Positions 58,141-64,000 of a stretch of 64,000 bases of DNA are shown here, piece by piece. The position numbers were made by a program, and so were the translations under genes. The DNA lies in NCBI GenBank assembly GCA_029962745.1, contig CM057153.1, forward strand, positions 37,491,662 to 37,555,661, in the 5' to 3' direction. Position 1 is the stretch's first letter. Every line of letters starts with the position of its first letter. Below the pieces are notes generated by a model, which was not told the origin of the DNA, did not search any database, and worked only from the letters and a program-made list of their open reading frames with translations. The DNA comes from Echinometra lucunter. Lineage: Eukaryota > Echinodermata > Echinoidea > Camarodonta > Echinometridae.

Positions 58141-58785
58141 TACTTTCCCACATCGTCCTTCCTTCATCCTCACCCCCTTGCTACCTAGAATTACACACGA
58201 ATAATTTGTAATGAAACCATTTAGTCATAATGTTCTGTTTGGTAACCCTTCGTCTTTTTACACCCGTCATTTAACCAAACACTCACATGATTATGTTCTT
58301 TATAATGCGCAAAATAAGTTCACACATGAAGAAATTTTCCTATAACAAGTGATCAGTGTGTGCATCACATCACCAAATCATACCTAATGACATCACACGC
58401 GATACTCCTTCAAAAAGAATACCAGAGCCACATTTTGATGACGTCATGAAGGCCATTAGCAATTAGCGCCTAAACAGTTAGCACTTTATTTCATCTGTAC
58501 ATGGCCAGCGGTATAAGGTCTTTTGGGTGACTGTACATTACGAGTCAGTGAACAGTAGAATTTGTCACTCGATGCATATTAGATTATTTGTAGCCAGGGT
58601 GAAAGGATCTTGAGATTACCTTGAAATTAATGTCCATCACAGGTTGTAAGGACAATATCATCCCTTTCCCTACAGTGGCTTATGTAATCGTATATAACGC
58701 TGTGAGTTTAACAGATTGTAAAATAATTCATTAAAAATATGAGGGTATTGACTGTAAAGTACATGCTATACATCCGGCGGATGTG

Positions 58786-58927
58786 TTTTTTTTCTTCTTC
58801 TTCTTCTTCTTCTTCTTCTTCTTCTTCTTCTTCTTCTTCTTCTTCTTCTTCTTCTTCTTCTTCTTCTTCTTCTTCTTCTTCTTCTTCTTCTTCTTCTTCT
58901 TCTTCTTCTTCTTCTTCTTCTCCTTCT
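58786..58927. repeat. (TTC)n microsatellite (copy B)
   Basis: Eight T followed by a clean run of TTC triplets; shorter than the copy A tract. Confidence 0.95.
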
Positions 58928-61900
58928 AGACTTAAGAGAAGGCAACGTATAGAAGTAATGCATTTTCAAGTCCAACAGTGATGCTTGATGCTTATTGATA
59001 CACCAAATCGACGCAAACACACGTCTTCTTCAGGGTTCAACGAACTATGACAAAAAGCAAGATATGGCTCCATTTCTTGAATGTCATAATTCGTGTAAAC
59101 CTTGAAAAAGACCTGTGTTTGCGTCGAAAATTTGGTCTAAGAATAAACATCATTGTTGGACTAAAATGCATTACTTCTATACTTTTTTATCTCTTCAGCT
59201 ATCGGAACCAACACGCGGAATATATATATCGTTATGTAAGTTTGTATGTATATACGTATTATGTATCATGTATTCTGATCGAATTCTTGATTTTATTTTT
59301 TCTTCTATAAATCATTTGACACTAATCTTGCACATGGAAAAAGAATTAGGCTATTCCCTGACACTGCGTTCTTCTTCTGTATAGTTCCACGTGATAATCC
59401 AGCCCTTCCAAAGCCTAAAGCTATTTGGATTTGTGTCCAGTAAGTTCATATCTTTATAAGAACGTCCGTCTGGCAAAATTCATTTTTTATTCATTTTGGC
59501 CTTTTCCGACCATTATGTACATAACTTATGGAGAGGGTACTCGAGTCTTTTTATGCCGACGAACTTTGTGTTATTGTACAAATAGGGGATGCCTCAGGCA
59601 AGCAATTAAATCATTCTATTTCTACCGTCCTTAATGTAAATGGCACTCAGTAAGGGTGGGTGGATCGTTAATGACCGATCGAGTTCGCCTCAGTCCATCA
59701 TTTTCAAGCCGCTAAGAAAATACATGGACACTGGGTTAACAGCTTTATCAAAGCATACTTCCACCATTATATTCATAAAAATTTCCTTAACAAAATGTTT
59801 CCAGATATTGTATAATGTATTCTCCTGAAGTATATTTCGAGAAGATAGGATTGTTTGGGGTTAATATTTTAAAAGAAAAGAAGCAAAGAAAACTGAAGAA
59901 ATATTTTGAATACATCGGTTTGTCTCTGGTTTCGAAATTCATAGCGGTTGTGATTTCTTCAAAGACCATATCAAAATATTTTGCACCATCTTCTCAGGAC
60001 ACATCACACAGCGACCTGGGATGTTACTTTCTTGTCCATTTCCTGGTCTTAAAAGTTTGAATTGTGAATGTTACTGTCTGCCATCCATCCAGTATTAAAT
60101 AAACAAAACTTTTTATTTTTTTTAAATTTTACTCCATGCAACGGAACTAAAGTTGGTGTGGGGGGGGGGGGGGAGGGCAACCCTCCAAAATTTGATAAAC
60201 TTTCGACACGGCATGACTTTCATGAAAAGACGAACTGCAAACGGGATGATAACCTATATAATTAGATTGATAATACAGACAACACTGAAAATATCTCTAT
60301 TTTTTCAAAGCATGCTTCAAACGCCAACCCACGTGCTTACACAATGATATCTCCTTCTCTTTTTTCTTTTTTTTTTTCTTGGGGGGGGGGGGGGGTATAA
60401 CCATCCCTTTTGTAACGTATACGCCCAATTAGACAATTGAATGTTTCGTCACGTTTAAAGTTTATATGTGCATAATCAATTATGAATGTAAAGGATAATG
60501 TATTCCCTGGTCATATGGTGTAATTAATCATCAGCATTTTTCTTTTATCTCTCCCCAATGTTCTGAAAAATCTTAAGCAGTGATTATTCATGCAGTCCAT
60601 TTTCTAGTAAATCGGTCTTCAGTTTGTGTAATAATAGTTGTGGGCCTCTGAAGCTGGAACTAATACCTTCCAATTAGTTAGATACATCCTATTGTCATGA
60701 TTGTAAAACAGTTCCTCACAGCAAATCAATTACAATGTGATTATGATGTGATTTTCCTTTTCTGTAGACGAAAGAACTTACCTAGCTCGTTTTATTGAAT
60801 ACCATCTAAGAATGCAGGAAGAGGAATAATTTTCATGTTCCTATAGAGCGAAGAGAGGATGATTTTCAAGTTACGTGGAGATGATAGAGGAAATGTCCTT
60901 ATGCCCTATATTGGAATGGACTGCGTTTTGATTTCCGTCCCACAGTCATACATACTGTTGGGATTTTTTTGAGAGAGCTGCTGCCCCCCAAATGGTCACG
61001 ACCAAGGTGTCTTTTGCAGTTACTGTTTGTATATGTATCTCTTCAACATTCTCATTGCATGAGGAACAAGGCATGTGCCATTGTGCTTGGGCAAGCGTAT
61101 AGCATATTTGCATAGTTTTAACAAAACACCCTGAAAAATGATATAGAAATTTTTGTTTTTGTGCCCACCTCTCCTCCGGCAAATATGTCGCACTGAAACA
61201 ATTTTTTTTTCATATGTGAGCTGTTCCCGCTCATTCATTTTCATGACAACTCCCCACAATCATCAGATATTTTGTTGCAATCTTGGCATTCATTACTTTT
61301 CCCACTTCCCATTTTTACTCGTGCATGTCGAGTTTTGAGATCAAACAAATTTCATCATGAGGGCATGGAGGAAGGAAATTAGAGTGTCAATATCACGGGT
61401 CTCAATGCCTTTCGACATGAGGTAAGAGGTTCACGTGAGAATGTCATACGCTAGATCAAGAGTGTTGATTCATTCTCAAAATTTAAGGAGGGTAGGAGAA
61501 GGAAGGGGTAGATGGAGGGGCGGCAACTAATTGTTCAGTATTCTTGCAAACTTAAATTGGTTGATGTTTGGCGTCAAAGGGGAGGGGGGAGGGGTTGAGG
61601 TTCGCTCCACTTCTCCCGAAGATGAAAGCGCCTAGTTTGGATGACATTTAAATTGTATAAGGTCGCGCGCAATTCGTTATCTTGTGTGATGAACGTGTCA
61701 TAACGACCGAGTCGGCAGTGGGAGATAATAAGATATCACTTTTTCTGTCTTCCTTCCACTGATGAAAAAGAAAGGTGGAAGTTACTCGGAGCAAGTGTCC
61801 ATATAATATTCCTATTCTAGATGACGTCTGTGAGCGTATAACTATCATGGGAACAGGCCCATCATAGTTCCCGAAGACGCTTGTTTTAGTCTGTCAGTCA

Positions 61901-62550
61901 TACACCCTGGACTAATGTGTCTTGGGGGTCTGTTGGTACTGGCACGCCGTGTTGTGAATTTTTAACCACAAACATTAAAGATTCATTCCGAGCAATAAGA
62001 TACGTGAACATATCTCTTTCTGAAAATATCATGTCAACCATATATGACCATCAACATATTTTATCATGTTTGCTTTTCTAGGTTGGTAATGTAAAAATAT
62101 GCTCTAGTTTCTATTCATGCTTTTTCCATTATATTCCTTTAATATAGTTAAGGGAATGTTTATTTTTCTAAGTTGGGAAGAGTCATGAAGTAAGCAAATC
62201 ATTGATTTCACTCTGATTTCATATCACAATCTTGAATGGCATATAAAGGTTAACCATAAATGACAGTTGAGCAGCTTACGTCCTTCCATACATATACTGA
62301 TGATATTCAACGAATGATTACGTAAACAAACAGACATATAAATGAATAAATTGATTTATTGAATGATTGAATGATTATCCGGATAAATAAATACATACAT
62401 AAGTAGATAAATGAATACAATGGACAAGAAAATAAATAAAATGAAATAAAACTTTTATTTGCTTTTATTTACTTTTATGGCTTTTCAAAATATAGAAATG
62501 ATAGAAATGAAGCCATGTGTGTCTTGATCTGCACCAGTTGAACTCAGAAT

Positions 62551-62702
62551 CAGGGTCTCGTTTCATAAAACTTGTTATCAATAACAAGTTGCAATAACTG
62601 TTATAAGCTACTGATATCCTTTCATCTGATTGGCTGAGAGCAAGTTTGTCATAGAAATGTGGCAGTTTTTACTGATAACAAGTTTTATGAAACGGGGCCC
62701 TG
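62551..62702. mobile_element. MITE with GTTTCATAAAAC ends (copy B)
   Basis: Counterpart of 43251-43402 with the same inverted termini and interior. Confidence 0.8.
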
Positions 62703-63016
62703 ATAAACAAATATGAGTGCAGGCTTGGGGGTAAGCTTCCATAAAAAAAGTCGTGGTAAATGCCCCAAGGGAAATATGATCATCTTTTTTTTAACAAGAA
62801 AAAATGATCAATCAAAAATTTCCCCTTTATATCAAATTTTTTTTCATTATAATGACATCAAGGGATTAATGACGAAGGAAAGAGAGTCGATCTCCCCTTA
62901 TTGTTGTCAGACTTCTTACAGACCAATAAGCCTAACTGTAAAAATACTTGAGCGCCACAAATCCGCCATAACCATGATAACCTGATGGCTAATATCCAAG
63001 TGATGTTCCTTTCTAC

Positions 63017-63036
63017 CCCCCCCCCCCATCTCTTTC

Positions 63037-63092
<56 letters not shown>
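63017..63092. repeat. C-run and (CT)n, long allele
   Basis: About 25 CT units after a C run; longer than the copy A tract at 43714-43764. Confidence 0.92.
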
Positions 63093-63095
<3 letters not shown>

Positions 63096-63899
63096 GATCA
63101 CGTTTATCTTTTCCACAAGCATGACAAGCAGCACGAGCTTTCAAGTAGAACGGTCTCGCACTTTTCCAAATTATGATTGAATTACCTTGTCGCATATACA
63201 TTGCATGTCATCAAAATCAAACATCGGAACACTGACGATGAAATTTAAACTAGTGGACGTACTTTCAGTAATTAGCTAAGATCAAAACGCGATAGTATAC
63301 ACAGCCGGACGAAATAGGAATGCAGGCATGTGTTCCATGACCATAGACATTTATAAATATTTTCAAATAATCATGACGAGCGTATACTAGAAAATGGGTG
63401 CATTTAACATTTTGTGGGCAAATGATAACCCGTTGTTCCCGTTTTGTTTGTAGGTAAAATTTGAATTTTCTGTCCCTGCCCCATGGAAAAATTGGCTTAT
63501 TATGATGATGATTACAAGACTGTAATTTGTAAATTACAATTTATTCGATTTCTCCGCCCCATTCCCAATGGAAAAAATGGTCTATGCTGATGATAATAAG
63601 ATTTTAATTTGTAAATTACAAATTATTGACGCTCATCCCGCACTGTTTGCTGAACCGTCTACTGCAACAGGTTAATAGGTAATTTTGATGATAGCTTGCT
63701 CGATTTGACAGTGTTCTATTTTAAAGAGAATGGAACACAACTGCAAGACGTAAGCAAGGAAAAGGTTACCTGAATCCAATTATCTAGGTCATAAGGATGA
63801 AAATAGGACAGATGAAAACCATGGAATAGGTAGCGGAGAGAAATTAGAACGGGAGAAGAGAAACGTATAGGACATACGACTGAAAAGGGCACAGACTTC

Positions 63900-64000
63900 T
63901 AAGAAGAGGATAAAAGGAAAAGGATAGAGAGAAGGGGACGAAGGGAGAGGAGAGAAGAGAGAGAGAAAGGGGAGGGAGGGGAGGGAGTGAGAGAGAGAGA
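63900..64000. repeat. GA-rich tract at window end
   Basis: Counterpart of the beginning of 44589-44812; truncated by the window. Confidence 0.85.

Larger units (their letters stand above)
52538..64000. repeat. Large duplicated segment, copy B
   Basis: Same-orientation near-copy of 32654-44760 running from the first base after the gap to the end of the window. Differences are single substitutions, short indels, microsatellite length changes and one 424-bp absence. That pattern is what two haplotypes of a highly polymorphic animal show. Because it abuts a gap, it may be an alternative allele placed in tandem by the assembler. If real, it is a recent segmental duplication with a ~7.8 kb unique spacer (44.8-52.0 kb plus gap). 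No protein gene inside. Confidence 0.95.

Overview
This is eukaryotic, metazoan nuclear DNA: AT-rich, sparsely coding, and full of microsatellites, long poly-G/poly-C runs and short inverted-repeat transposons. The only convincing protein genes are five copies of a stomatin-type (band 7/SPFH) gene whose proteins closely resemble vertebrate STOM/STOML3. The repeat landscape (tRNA-derived SINEs, hAT-like miniature elements, foldback elements, very indel-rich duplicated DNA) suggests a marine invertebrate deuterostome. I favour an echinoderm, probably a sea urchin, but that is an inference. The 500-base run of N marks a draft assembly.

Layout. About 2.2-26.6 kb is a tandem stomatin cluster. Copies 1-4 lie on the minus strand (2173-3072, 7567-8424, 13623-14480, 20266-21123). 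Copy 5 lies on the plus strand (25725-26615), divergent from copy 4. Each is a single uninterrupted coding exon, unlike the multi-exon vertebrate STOM gene. This points to an ancestral retrocopy that multiplied in place. Copy 1 carries three single-base homopolymer insertions and is a recent pseudogene or a consensus-error victim. Copy 2 has lost two otherwise conserved cysteines. Copies 3 and 4 sit in a recognisable tandem duplication (about 11.2-17.05 kb and 18.5-22.44 kb), with different transposons inserted into each half since. Long coding stretches are nearly identical between copies that differ in their N-termini and flanks, which indicates gene conversion.

About 26.6-52.0 kb has no gene I can recognise. 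It holds a 1.5 kb hAT-like element with an 8-bp target duplication (30203-31706), three inverted-repeat elements nested in each other (35605-37181), a pyramid of short inverted motifs (35243-35530), a foldback element dense in TGCACC/GGTGCA (48570-48930) and a TA-flanked element with another foldback nested in it (49034-51009).

From 52538, just after the N gap, to the window end, the sequence repeats 32654 to about 44760 at very high identity, with indels and microsatellite length differences. Because the second copy starts exactly at a gap and its divergence looks allelic, an unmerged second haplotype is at least as likely as a true segmental duplication.

Functionally, the stomatin paralogues would be expected to make monotopic membrane hairpin proteins that oligomerise in cholesterol-rich membrane domains and modulate channels or transporters. 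Nothing else in the window suggests a pathway partner.
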